Part shown: in pieces, positions 44,602-52,888 of the stretch
Layout: every line of letters begins with the position of its first letter
Position numbering within the stretch: the first letter of the stretch is position 1
Source of the DNA: Flavobacteriales bacterium
GTDB taxonomy: Bacteria > Bacteroidota > Bacteroidia > Flavobacteriales_E > Vicingaceae
Reading direction: 5' to 3'
Assembly (NCBI GenBank): GCA_020635795.1
Contig: JACJZD010000006.1
Span: 1-64,000 of the forward strand
DNA: 64,000 nucleotides
Program-made: the position numbers and the translations under genes
The notes under the pieces: model-generated
The model's input: the letters and a program-made list of their open reading frames with translations, nothing else
Told to the model about the DNA's origin: nothing
The model's database searches: none

Positions 44602-47553
44602 ATGAACGCATTTCTTCGATTTTTCGGATTGTTTTTAATGATTTGTTGTCAACTTAACACAGCATTTTCAATTGAATTAACAAAACAAGACACCACAAAA
44701 AAAGGAGCTTATTATTTTGTTTCCAATCGTAATTCAACTGAACCAGGAAGTTACACCATGTATAAAGCCCGCACCAATCAAAGCGGAATTTCTTCGACGG
44801 TTATTCGTGGAAATTTTGAAATAGCTGGTTATCCACACATGCGAAAAGCAGAGATTTCGGTGTACAATATTTCTAACGATGAACTGGTTGGGGTTTACAA
44901 TACCAATGCTAAAACGGGAAATTATTTAGTGATTTTAATGCCCAATTTGAAATACGAGTTTGTAATCAACACCTATGGTTATGCCCCTATTAGAAAAGTA
45001 GTGGAAATACCAGGCTATGCAAGCACCAATGTACACGACGAAATTTCTAAACAACAAATAACAGTAACAATCGATTCTAACCGAGTTAATGCAGCGTTAA
45101 ACACATGGTTTGTAGAAGAAAAAGAACCTACATTGTTTTTGTTAACGGTTTATGATGAAAACAATGAGAGCACGCACAAGGTGGAGTTGTACGAAACAAA
45201 CGCATTAGAAATTGATGTTGAGCGTAGGCAATTAACTGAAACCGAATTTGGAAACATTGATGAGTTGTTAAAAAAACAGGCTGAACACGAAAACAAAAAA
45301 CCAGAATATGCTGAAAAAGCATTTTTAAAAAAAGACTACAAAACAGCTTCCGCTTATTATTCTGAACTACTTACACTCGACCCATCAGACCCATTGAACA
45401 ACTACAAAAAAGGAGTTTGTGTTTATCATTTGGAAGAGAACAAACTAAAAGCGTTGTTTTATTTGTTAAAAGCCGAAAAAGATCCAAACGTGCCATACGA
45501 TGTGTTTTATTATTTAGGAATGACTTACCACTCGTGGTCAGATTTTGCTAAAGCCGAACAAGCATTTTTGGAATATAAAGCCAAAGCAAAGCCAACAGAA
45601 ATAACCAGTTTAAACATTGACCGATACATTGAATATTGCTCAAACGGTAAATTGTTGATTTTAGATCAGTACGACATGTACATCAAAAACAAATCGTTTA
45701 TTGATGTTCAAAAACTACATAAAGAACTACCAACCGAATTAACAAGTGGTAAATTTTTAGAGAAAACATCTTTTTTTATTTCACCAATTGATAGCAAGAA
45801 AAAGGAAAAAATGTGGATGTTTAAAACCGAACAGAACGAAATGATTCAAACCAGTTATGGGTTGGACGAAAAATCTGGCAAAGATTTGTTTGTAAACGTG
45901 TTGGTTGGTGGTGATAAATATGGTATTCCGAATTCGTTAGGAACAAAAGTAAACACCCCTTATGACGAAGATTATGCCTATGTAACCTTAGACGGAAAAA
46001 CACTTTATTTTGCCTCAACTGGGCACAACAGCATGGGTGGATATGATATTTTTACAGCAACCAGAAAAACGGTAAACGACCCTTGGGGTGAGGTTAAAAA
46101 CATGGGTTATCCAATCAATTCGCCGTACGACGATTTTATGTTTATGCCAAGTTTGAATGATGAAGAAGCTTACTTTGTCTCAAACCGACGAAGTTCAACT
46201 GGCGGGTATAGTTTGTATAAAATAAACATGCCAAAACCACCAAAACCACTTACCATCATCAAAGGTCATTTTATGACAAACGATTCCATTCCAAATTTTT
46301 CGGCATCTATTGCGGTTTACAACACCAACAATCAAGAAGTGGTTGGTATTTATAACTCTAATGCCAATACAGGAAATTTTTTATTAGCATTAATGCCAGG
46401 TGTAAAATATGAATTTAGCATTGTTGCTGATGGCTACAATGAGCATGTTGCTTATGTTACCATTCCGTTTCAAACCGAAGATTTTCCATTACGCCAAAGC
46501 ATTAAACTGAAAAAAGAAGGTTCGTTTGAGATTTTAAACATCGATAATTATTTTACCAAAGAAGAAGCAGAAAAAGCACCTGAGTATAAATTTACCAAGA
46601 AAGATTTTGAAAAAAATGCGGTAAAAGAAACAACTGCTCCTAAACAAAACATTGCAGAAAAATTTAGGAAACCATCGAGCGACCAACAAAAAATATTGGA
46701 TGCTGCAGAGCAATTTTTCATCAACAAACAATATATAAAATGTGCCGAACAATATGCTAAAATTGCTCCATTATTAGATTTAACCGATAAGCAGCATTAC
46801 ATGTATGGAAAAAGTTTGTTTAATGTTTCTCGCGATTACGAAAAAACCATTGAAAGTTTAGAAAAAGCGGCGTTAAACAAAACAACTCCATACGATGTGT
46901 ATTACATGTTAGGTAAAACCAACCATTATTCGTATCGTTTTGAACGAGCAGTTAAAGCCTATGAAAAATATAAAACCTTAGCCAACGAAAAAGAGATTGA
47001 AAAACACGCCATTAATGATGAAATTAACTTGAGCTTGTTTGGTAAAAAGATTGTAAATAGCCCTAAACCCATTGAAGTGTTGGCAAAAAAAGAATTTAAA
47101 CAAACAAATTTCCACACCATTTATGGTTCGTTAGATATTGATGCTAAATTTTTACTTGCCCCAGACGATATGACAACTGCAAAAGACAAGAAAGAGGGAT
47201 TTAGACCAACCATGTATTTGAACAACAGCAAAACGCTTATTTATTATTCGAGTTATGGCGAAAATGGCGAAAATGGAAAAGACCTATTTTTTATGAAAAA
47301 ATTACCGAACAATACATGGTCGGAGCCGATAAATGTAGGTAATGTGATAAATAGTGCTGGTGATGAAGACTTTCCTTTTTTATCGAAAGACGAAACAACA
47401 CTTTATTTCTGCTCAACAGCTCACGGAAGTATGGGAGGTTATGATGTGTTTAAAAGTACTTGGGACGAAAAAAGCAATTCTTGGTCAGCACCAATTAATT
47501 TAGGAGCACCAATCAATTCTCCTTTTGATGATTTATTTTATGTAGAAGAATAA
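44602..47553 (+). CDS. Duplicated TPR/PD40 envelope protein
   Basis: 983 residues from ATG 44602. Signal peptide. Two nearly equal units of about 487 residues, each made of a carboxypeptidase-regulatory-like beta domain (GNFEIAGYPHMRKAEISVYN and GHFMTNDSIPNFSASIAVYN), TPR repeats (KAFLKKDYKTASAYYSELL and EQFFINKQYIKCAEQYAKI) and a PD40 beta-propeller segment (FASTGHNSMGGYDIF and FCSTAHGSMGGYDVF). The protein begins inside a PD40 end (YYFVSNRNST) and ends just before the equivalent point (SPFDDLFYVEE). This is PorE-like but without an OmpA domain. Possibly part of the T9SS or another periplasmic complex. Confidence 0.88.
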   Translation: MNAFLRFFGLFLMICCQLNTAFSIELTKQDTTKKGAYYFVSNRNSTEPGSYTMYKARTNQSGISSTVIRGNFEIAGYPHMRKAEISVYNISNDELVGVYNTNAKTGNYLVILMPNLKYEFVINTYGYAPIRKVVEIPGYASTNVHDEISKQQITVTIDSNRVNAALNTWFVEEKEPTLFLLTVYDENNESTHKVELYETNALEIDVERRQLTETEFGNIDELLKKQAEHENKKPEYAEKAFLKKDYKTASAYYSELLTLDPSDPLNNYKKGVCVYHLEENKLKALFYLLKAEKDPNVPYDVFYYLGMTYHSWSDFAKAEQAFLEYKAKAKPTEITSLNIDRYIEYCSNGKLLILDQYDMYIKNKSFIDVQKLHKELPTELTSGKFLEKTSFFISPIDSKKKEKMWMFKTEQNEMIQTSYGLDEKSGKDLFVNVLVGGDKYGIPNSLGTKVNTPYDEDYAYVTLDGKTLYFASTGHNSMGGYDIFTATRKTVNDPWGEVKNMGYPINSPYDDFMFMPSLNDEEAYFVSNRRSSTGGYSLYKINMPKPPKPLTIIKGHFMTNDSIPNFSASIAVYNTNNQEVVGIYNSNANTGNFLLALMPGVKYEFSIVADGYNEHVAYVTIPFQTEDFPLRQSIKLKKEGSFEILNIDNYFTKEEAEKAPEYKFTKKDFEKNAVKETTAPKQNIAEKFRKPSSDQQKILDAAEQFFINKQYIKCAEQYAKIAPLLDLTDKQHYMYGKSLFNVSRDYEKTIESLEKAALNKTTPYDVYYMLGKTNHYSYRFERAVKAYEKYKTLANEKEIEKHAINDEINLSLFGKKIVNSPKPIEVLAKKEFKQTNFHTIYGSLDIDAKFLLAPDDMTTAKDKKEGFRPTMYLNNSKTLIYYSSYGENGENGKDLFFMKKLPNNTWSEPINVGNVINSAGDEDFPFLSKDETTLYFCSTAHGSMGGYDVFKSTWDEKSNSWSAPINLGAPINSPFDDLFYVEE

Positions 47554-47554
47554 T

Positions 47555-47584
47555 GCCCACCCCAACCCTCCCGAAGGGAGGGAG
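47555..47584. repeat. GC-rich hairpin repeat
   Basis: Begins GCCCACCCCAACC, then CCTCC-CGAA-GGAGG stem and GGGAG. It lies two bases after the TPR/PD40 gene stop. It belongs to the same family as 36837-36863, 48285-48326 and 63703-63737, sharing the GCCCA(C/T)CCC start and CCTCCC/GGGAGG arms. Confidence 0.75.
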
Positions 47585-47630
47585 TAACACAACCCACTAA
47601 AAGCAAACGACTCAGCCTAACTACTTATTT

Positions 47631-48527
47631 ATGAATCTTAAAATAACAATCATACAATCGGAAATACATTGGGAAAACGTGGATAAAAATTTAGCCATGT
47701 TTACCGAAAAAATAGCATCTATAAAGGAAGAAACAAACCTTATAATTTTACCCGAAATGTTTACTACTGGATTTACCATGAATTCGACAAGCCAAGCCGA
47801 AACCATGAATGGTAAATCCATTTTATGGATGAAACAACAAGCTAAAAGCAAAAATGCAGTTGTTGTAGGAAGTTTGATTATTGTAGAAAATCAGGCTTAT
47901 TTTAATCGTTTAATTTGGGCACAACCCGACGGAAAAATTTACCATTACGATAAAAGGCATTTGTTTAGAATGGCAAATGAACACGAGCATTTTTCGGCAG
48001 GAAAAACTCGTTTAATTGTGGAGTTAAAAGGTTGGAAAATTTGCCCTTTGATTTGTTACGATTTACGTTTCCCAGTTTGGAGTAGGAATAAGTCCATCAC
48101 TCACCACCCGACACCCACAACCCACTCCTCAACTCCCTCCACCCATCACTCACAACCCGCTTACGACTGCCTAATATACATTGCCAATTGGCCAGAAGCA
48201 AGAAAAGAACCTTGGAGCAAATTATTGGAAGCAAGAGCTATCGAAAATCAAGTTTATGTAGTTGGTGTAAATCGAGTAGGAAAAAGCCCATCCCCAACCT
48301 TTCCCCATAGGAAGGGAGGAGTAGTTAATCCACAAAAGGAAGAAGAATCAGGTATAATTTACTCTGGAAATTCTGCCGTTATCGACCCAAAAGGAAATGT
48401 GATTAGTACCATACCAGCATATCAAAACACTATCGAAACCACAACATTAAACCGCCAAGAATTAGAAGACTTTAGAGAAAAATTTCCTGTTGGCTTGGAT
48501 GGTGATGATTTTGAAATACTTCACTAA
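47631..48527 (+). CDS. Nitrilase-superfamily amidase (omega-amidase-like) with two in-frame repeat insertions
   Basis: 298 residues. Catalytic triad: E42 (ILPEMFTTGF), K108 (YDKRHLF) and C142 (LICYDLRFP). Closest to the YafV/NIT2-like omega-amidases that hydrolyse 2-oxoglutaramate. Bacteroidota versions are usually about 255-260 residues. The extra residues are 155-177 (SITHHPTPTTHSSTPSTHHS... just after VWSRN) and about 219-236 (SPSPTFPHRKGG...), each matching repeat-like DNA. Both sit in loops after catalytic strands and lie between strongly conserved blocks (DLRFPVWSRN / YDCLIYIANWPEAR and VNRVG / YSGNSAVIDPKG), so the enzyme may still fold. Confidence 0.9.
   Translation: MNLKITIIQSEIHWENVDKNLAMFTEKIASIKEETNLIILPEMFTTGFTMNSTSQAETMNGKSILWMKQQAKSKNAVVVGSLIIVENQAYFNRLIWAQPDGKIYHYDKRHLFRMANEHEHFSAGKTRLIVELKGWKICPLICYDLRFPVWSRNKSITHHPTPTTHSSTPSTHHSQPAYDCLIYIANWPEARKEPWSKLLEARAIENQVYVVGVNRVGKSPSPTFPHRKGGVVNPQKEEESGIIYSGNSAVIDPKGNVISTIPAYQNTIETTTLNRQELEDFREKFPVGLDGDDFEILH
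48093..48161 (+). repeat. 69-bp in-frame insertion in the amidase gene (ACCC/CACTC-rich)
   Basis: Adds exactly 23 codons (residues 155-177). The DNA is a run of CCA/CAC/CCC/ACT-rich near-tandem motifs (ATCACTCACCACCCGACAC and ATCACTCACAACCCGC). The composition differs sharply from the AT-rich gene around it. In-frame length and conserved borders suggest a late insertion. Confidence 0.7.
48285..48326 (+). repeat. GC-rich hairpin repeat inserted in frame within the amidase gene
   Basis: AGCCCATCCCCAACCTTTCC...GGAAGGGAGGAG matches the intergenic hairpin family at 47555-47584 and 63703-63737 (GCCCA(C/T)CCCCAACC... then GGGAGG). Here it is translated as SPSPTFPHRKGG, within residues of about 218-236. 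Confidence 0.7.
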
Positions 48528-48541
48528 AAAAGTTTAATCAC

Positions 48542-48549
48542 TACATTTG
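48542..48549 (+). promoter_or_regulatory. Putative -7 element for the hydroxyacid dehydrogenase gene
   Basis: TACATTTG matches TAnnTTTG. It covers the in-frame TTG at 48547 and therefore favours GTG 48568 as the start of the gene. No good -33 TTTG is seen. Confidence 0.45.
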
Positions 48550-48567
48550 CTAATAAAACTATTTAAC

Positions 48568-49551
48568 GTGATATCAAAAGTATTGTTTATCGATTCGGTA
48601 CATCCTATTTTAGAAGAACGTCTTTTAAAATTAGGAGTGGTTTGCGAGCATGATTATAGTTCGTCAAAAAGCGAGATAGAAGCCAACATTAGCGACTATC
48701 AAGGCGTTGTAATTCGTAGTCGATTTACGTTGGACAAAACTTTTTTAGATGCTGCAACCAACCTTAAATTTATTGCACGGTCTGGTGCAGGTTTGGAAAA
48801 CATTGATGTGGAATACGCCAAACAAAAAGGAGTAAAAGTTATCCATTCACCAGAAGGAAATATGGATGCGGTTGGTGAGCATACCATTGGAACTTTATTA
48901 ATGTTGTTTAATCAGCTAAAAAAAGGGGATAACGAGGTTAGAAAAGGCATTTGGGATAGAGAAGGAAACAGAGGATTGGAATTAATGGGTAAAACGGTTG
49001 GAATTATTGGCTATGGCTATATGGGTTCATCGTTAGCTAAAAAATTGAGTGGTTTTGGGTGTAAGGTGTTGGCTTATGATAAATATAAAAAGGGTTTTGG
49101 GTTAGAAGTTGGAAGTTGGAAGTCTGAAGTTGGATGTTGTGTTCAAGAAGTTTCTTTAGAAGAATTAAAAGCCGAATCTGACATTATCAGCATCCATTTA
49201 CCTTTAACCGAAGAAACCCAATATTACGTTGATAGCAACTTTATAACATCGGTTAAAAAACCATTTTATTTGATTAACACTGCTCGTGGAAACCATGTTA
49301 AAATTGCTGATTTAGTTCAAGGATTAAAATCGGGTAAAATTTTAGGAGCATGTTTGGATGTGTTGGAGTACGAAACCAAATCGTTCGAAACCATTAGCAA
49401 AGACAAACTACCTGAAGATTTTGTGTATTTAACCCAATCAAACAAGGTTGTTTTAAGTCCTCATGTGGCTGGTTGGACAGTGGAATCGTATATTAAACTT
49501 TCGTCGGTTTTAGCCGATAAAATTGAACACGCATTTTTTAGTAAACAATGA
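48568..49551 (+). CDS. D-2-hydroxyacid dehydrogenase (phosphoglycerate-dehydrogenase-like) with an in-frame repeat insertion
   Basis: 327 residues from GTG 48568 (MISKVLFIDSVHPILEERL). NAD-binding GIIGYGYMGSSLAKKL, catalytic Arg in INTARGNH, a Glu further on and His in LSPHVAGWTVES. It fits a SerA-like enzyme without an ACT domain. A 13-residue stretch (LEVGSWKSEVGCC, residues 179-191) interrupts the usual GFG/EVSLEEL junction and is encoded by GGAAGTTGGAAG repeat DNA at 49102-49146. The 3' end overlaps the next gene by four bases. Confidence 0.9.
   Translation: MISKVLFIDSVHPILEERLLKLGVVCEHDYSSSKSEIEANISDYQGVVIRSRFTLDKTFLDAATNLKFIARSGAGLENIDVEYAKQKGVKVIHSPEGNMDAVGEHTIGTLLMLFNQLKKGDNEVRKGIWDREGNRGLELMGKTVGIIGYGYMGSSLAKKLSGFGCKVLAYDKYKKGFGLEVGSWKSEVGCCVQEVSLEELKAESDIISIHLPLTEETQYYVDSNFITSVKKPFYLINTARGNHVKIADLVQGLKSGKILGACLDVLEYETKSFETISKDKLPEDFVYLTQSNKVVLSPHVAGWTVESYIKLSSVLADKIEHAFFSKQ
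49102..49146 (+). repeat. GAAGTTGGAAG-type repeat inserted in frame in the dehydrogenase gene
   Basis: Tandem GAAGTTGGAAGTTGGAAG and GAAGTTGGATG run, related to the palindromic spacer at 3160-3236 (GGAAGTTAGAAG). It adds about 13-15 codons in frame between the Rossmann beta strand (YDKYKKGFG) and helix (EVSLEELK). Confidence 0.65.
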
Positions 49552-50873
49552 AATTAACCGACAACCAAAAACAGATTGTTTTAGCTGTATTGCTGGTTTT
49601 GTTGGTTCCTTTTCTGTATTTATTTGGTTTTGTACACCCCATTGCCGATGACTTAGGTTTTGCCTATCAATCGCAACAAGCACCATTGTGGGAAGTGTTG
49701 GTAAATCTTTACTTCAAATCTAACGGACTATACACAGGCAATTTAATCATGCTTTTATTTCCTTTTTCATTATCCGATTTACTGTATTATCGCATGTTTT
49801 TGTTGGGTGCTTTTTTACTTTTTTCACTAAGTATTTTTTTTGTTATCAATGTTGTTTTTCCAACCTTAAAACTTATTGATAAAACCATTGTTAGTCTCCT
49901 TTTTTTACTCACAGTGTTAAGTTCAACCACTCAATTATCTGAAGCTTTTTACTGGCAAACTAGTGTGGCGTATTATCAATTTAGCTTGACCTTAGTAATG
50001 TTATATTTAGGGTTTTTAGTTCAATATTTTCAGCGAAAATTTATTTTAAACAAACTTGTTCATCAACTCATTTTGATATTGATGTTGGTGTTTATTATTG
50101 GAATAAAAGAATCCATTGCATTGATAATGGGGTTTGTTGCCGCATTATTATTTTATTACAGCTATTTTAAAACCAAAGAGGATAAAATTTTCTTTTTAGT
50201 TCAGTTCATTATTGCTTTAATTGGTATCTCAGTAGTTGCATTTGCTCCAGGTAACGATTATCGAATGGAAAACTATTCAAACACAAAAAATTTCAGTCAT
50301 TCACTGTTATACACTGTTATGCAAATGGGGCGTTTTACCTTAAAATGGGTGGTTGCCTTATCAGGTATTTTGTTTGTTTTTATTGTGGCTGAACTTCACC
50401 AAAAAGCAACACCAATTCTCAAAAAATTGGATTGGAAAATAGCTTCAATCATCTTTTTAGGAATCTTGTTTTTGTGCATTTTCCCTGCTTATTGGGCAAC
50501 AGGTATTTTGGGGCAACACCGAACATTAAACCTAGCAAGCGTATTTTTTGTGTTATTTTTATTGGTGTTAGCAATTAATCAAGGAGCTTATTTTACCAAG
50601 CACCTTTCGTTTAATCCGACTAAAAGAATTGCCTTTTTTTGCTTGGTTTTTCTGTTGGCTGGCAATGGCGGAATGGTTATTTCCGATATCCTTTCGGGAA
50701 GTGTAAAAAGCTACGATAAACAACTAACTGAAAGAGCTGAATTGATACAACAAACCCAATCGACAGCAAATTTGCCTTTGCTTGTAAATTCGCCAAAAAG
50801 TTTGTTTGTGGTAGATATACAAGCAGACACTACACATTGGATTAACCAATCGTATTTGTTAGAGGTAAAATAG
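49548..50873 (+). CDS. Polytopic membrane protein, GT-C-like (DUF6056 type), copy A
   Basis: 441 residues with about ten to twelve hydrophobic helices and a first extracytoplasmic loop FGFVHPIADDLGF, where the acidic pair ADD recalls the GT-C glycosyltransferase motif. A short soluble C-terminal tail (about 390-441) follows. Same length and layout as the gene at 53822-55147. Likely a lipid-linked sugar transferase or polymerase-like protein, but this is only a fold-level guess. Starts four bases before the end of the dehydrogenase gene (ATGA overlap). Confidence 0.75.
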   Translation: MKLTDNQKQIVLAVLLVLLVPFLYLFGFVHPIADDLGFAYQSQQAPLWEVLVNLYFKSNGLYTGNLIMLLFPFSLSDLLYYRMFLLGAFLLFSLSIFFVINVVFPTLKLIDKTIVSLLFLLTVLSSTTQLSEAFYWQTSVAYYQFSLTLVMLYLGFLVQYFQRKFILNKLVHQLILILMLVFIIGIKESIALIMGFVAALLFYYSYFKTKEDKIFFLVQFIIALIGISVVAFAPGNDYRMENYSNTKNFSHSLLYTVMQMGRFTLKWVVALSGILFVFIVAELHQKATPILKKLDWKIASIIFLGILFLCIFPAYWATGILGQHRTLNLASVFFVLFLLVLAINQGAYFTKHLSFNPTKRIAFFCLVFLLAGNGGMVISDILSGSVKSYDKQLTERAELIQQTQSTANLPLLVNSPKSLFVVDIQADTTHWINQSYLLEVK

Positions 50874-50878
50874 AAAAA

Positions 50879-51889
50879 TTATTGATTTAAAATCCAAGCT
50901 TTGCTGTTGTGATTTTTTGCTAACGCCAAACCTTCAACGGCTTCTTTTCTTGATGCAAAACTACTGTAACTGACAGCAAATAAGCCTTTACGTTTACCAA
51001 TTATTGAGGCATTGTATCCAGCAGCAACAAGCTCTTGAACAAAGTTTTCAGCATTTTCTTTTTCAGCAAAACAACCACCAATTACATGAAAACGAAGCGA
51101 TTGAACTTTTGTTTTTACATAAGTTGAATCTACCTTAACAACAGGCTCTTCAACTGTTTTAGCAATTACAATAGGTGTTTCGTTTTTAATAAACGTTACG
51201 GTATGGTTGGTTTCGTCAACTTTTGGTAATTCAACTTTTTCAAAAACTGGTAAAGCACTTCGTTCGGTATAAACCGGTAAAGCAGCAGCTTTAAAAGGGT
51301 TTAAATTAGCATAATTCAGTTCCGATGTTAAATCGTATTTAGTTGGTAACCAAATAGCCAAGGCAGTTAGTGGAATAAGAACAGCCGCAGCTTTTAACCA
51401 TTTTTTATTTCCAGATGATTGGTTAATAGGTAAAATAGGCGTTTCCTTAATTTTATCTTCAAGCGTTTTGCGTTTTACCGGAAATTGTTGGAAAGAACTC
51501 AACCCATACGATTCTAACAAGTAATTCACTTGTGCCGATGGTTCAAACTGCAAACGGTTGTCGTTATCGTAAAACAATATGCCAATATTCTCGAAAGCAA
51601 TTTTTTGACGGTGTTTTAAATCTTGCTGAATTTTAGCAACCCCTTGCTCAATAATACTTAACGCTTTTTCGTAGCTAATACCGTTTTCTTGACTTATCGC
51701 ATTTGCCAACAAACCATCGTTATGAATCAAGTTTTTATTAAACGAAATTCCTTTTGAAGGCGGATAAAACGTGTTTTTAATAGGGTGTATGTTCGCAGGT
51801 TTGTAGTTGGCAACAAAACCCCCAAGGTTCGGAACGATAACACAATCGTAGCGAAATAATAGTTTACTTATGTAATGGTCTAACTTCAT
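50879..51889 (-). CDS. HU-CCDC81/SPOR-domain membrane protein
   Basis: 336 residues. N-terminal HU-CCDC81-type pair (about 1-135: ISKLLFRYDCVIVPNLGGFVANYKPA; FNKNLIHNDGLLANAI; ENIGILFYDN), then basic linker, a membrane helix at about 170-185 (WLKAAAVLIPLTALAIWL) and a C-terminal SPOR domain (about 265-336: LRFHVIGGCFAEKENAENFVQEL). SPOR binds denuded peptidoglycan at division sites. Common Bacteroidota architecture. Confidence 0.92.
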   Translation of the reverse strand: MKLDHYISKLLFRYDCVIVPNLGGFVANYKPANIHPIKNTFYPPSKGISFNKNLIHNDGLLANAISQENGISYEKALSIIEQGVAKIQQDLKHRQKIAFENIGILFYDNDNRLQFEPSAQVNYLLESYGLSSFQQFPVKRKTLEDKIKETPILPINQSSGNKKWLKAAAVLIPLTALAIWLPTKYDLTSELNYANLNPFKAAALPVYTERSALPVFEKVELPKVDETNHTVTFIKNETPIVIAKTVEEPVVKVDSTYVKTKVQSLRFHVIGGCFAEKENAENFVQELVAAGYNASIIGKRKGLFAVSYSSFASRKEAVEGLALAKNHNSKAWILNQ

Positions 51890-51972
51890 AAAGGGTTGCG
51901 AATTTATAAAATTAAAGAAAATTGACGAGGGTTATCCGTTTATTTTTTTAAATTTAAACTAAAATTATTGAA

Positions 51973-52437
51973 ATGAAGCTACTAAAAATATGCTGTTTTT
52001 CGTTTTTGCTCCTCATACTTTGTGGTTGTTCTTGGGTAGAACGTTTTATGGTGGTGAATGAAACCGATCAACCCATTGAAATTACCTACACACTTGTTCC
52101 TCCCGAAAAAACCTTTGCCATTTTTGATAATAACCCAGAGGCTTATGCACTGAGAAAAAAAGGTCAAATAGATTGGAACAATAAACTACCAATTAATGAT
52201 TTAGATACTAGTTTTCAGGTTGTGCATGTACAATTACAACCAAAAGCACTCCTCATTTTCGGAAAATTATACAACAACACATATACTTCTTACAATCAGT
52301 ATTTTATCAACGGACGCAGTTTTAACTTGGTTGAAATGACCATTACAACAAACGGAGAATCACAAATTATTAAACCAGAAAATTTTGATGAGTTTTTTAA
52401 AAAACGAAACGGAAGTGTTTCGTTTGTGGTGAAGTGA
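51973..52437 (+). CDS. Predicted lipoprotein, unknown function
   Basis: 154 residues. Lipoprotein signal (CCFSFLLLILCGC, Cys at about 19). Beta-rich body (VVNETDQPIEITYTLVPPEKTF...; NGRSFNLVEMTI). No family recognised. Convergent with the nuclease-like gene, three bases apart. Confidence 0.78.
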   Translation: MKLLKICCFSFLLLILCGCSWVERFMVVNETDQPIEITYTLVPPEKTFAIFDNNPEAYALRKKGQIDWNNKLPINDLDTSFQVVHVQLQPKALLIFGKLYNNTYTSYNQYFINGRSFNLVEMTITTNGESQIIKPENFDEFFKKRNGSVSFVVK

Positions 52438-52440
52438 TGC

Positions 52441-52887
52441 TTAAATTGCACTAAAATCAGGAATTTCTTCCAAAAAAGTGTAGCTATTTTTATCAAAGTC
52501 TATTTTACAACAATAGTGGTTCAAGCCATTGGTTACAATCAAATAAGGGACTTTAAAAGTGAGGTTGTAACGAGAAATTTGGTCGAAGGTATCTTGAGTA
52601 ATTTTTACTTTAGGGGCTTTACATTCAACCAACAAAATAGGCGAAGAATCTTTATAAATCAAGATGTCGGCACGTTTGCTTAGCTCGTTTAATTTTAATC
52701 CTTTTTCAATAACAATCAATGAAGCAGGCACGTTTTTTTCACTAATTAAATACTTTATAAAGTTTTGTCGAACCCATTCTTCTGGTGTAAGGCTTAAATA
52801 TTTTTTACGAATATCGTCGTAAATAAACTGCTTGCCGTTTTCTTCTTTTAAGGTAATGTTGTAAAACGGTAAGTTAAGTTCTTGCAT
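52441..52887 (-). CDS. Stand-alone HsdR-N-terminal-like nuclease-fold protein
   Basis: 148 residues. The fold is that of the type I restriction enzyme R N-terminal region (HSDR_N_2): EEWVRQNFIKYLISEKN, KRADILIYKDSSPILLVECKAPKVKI (PD-(D/E)XK-like D and E-x-K), DQISRYNLTFKVPYLIVTNG. The small Bacteroidota proteins of this kind have no helicase part and no known function. One base after thyA on the same strand. Confidence 0.85.
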   Translation of the reverse strand: MQELNLPFYNITLKEENGKQFIYDDIRKKYLSLTPEEWVRQNFIKYLISEKNVPASLIVIEKGLKLNELSKRADILIYKDSSPILLVECKAPKVKITQDTFDQISRYNLTFKVPYLIVTNGLNHYCCKIDFDKNSYTFLEEIPDFSAI

Positions 52888-52888
52888 G

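Noticed and set aside
50879..51889. Nucleoid protein HU
   Set aside because: The HU-CCDC81 module is joined to a membrane helix and a SPOR domain, so it is not a free chromosome protein.
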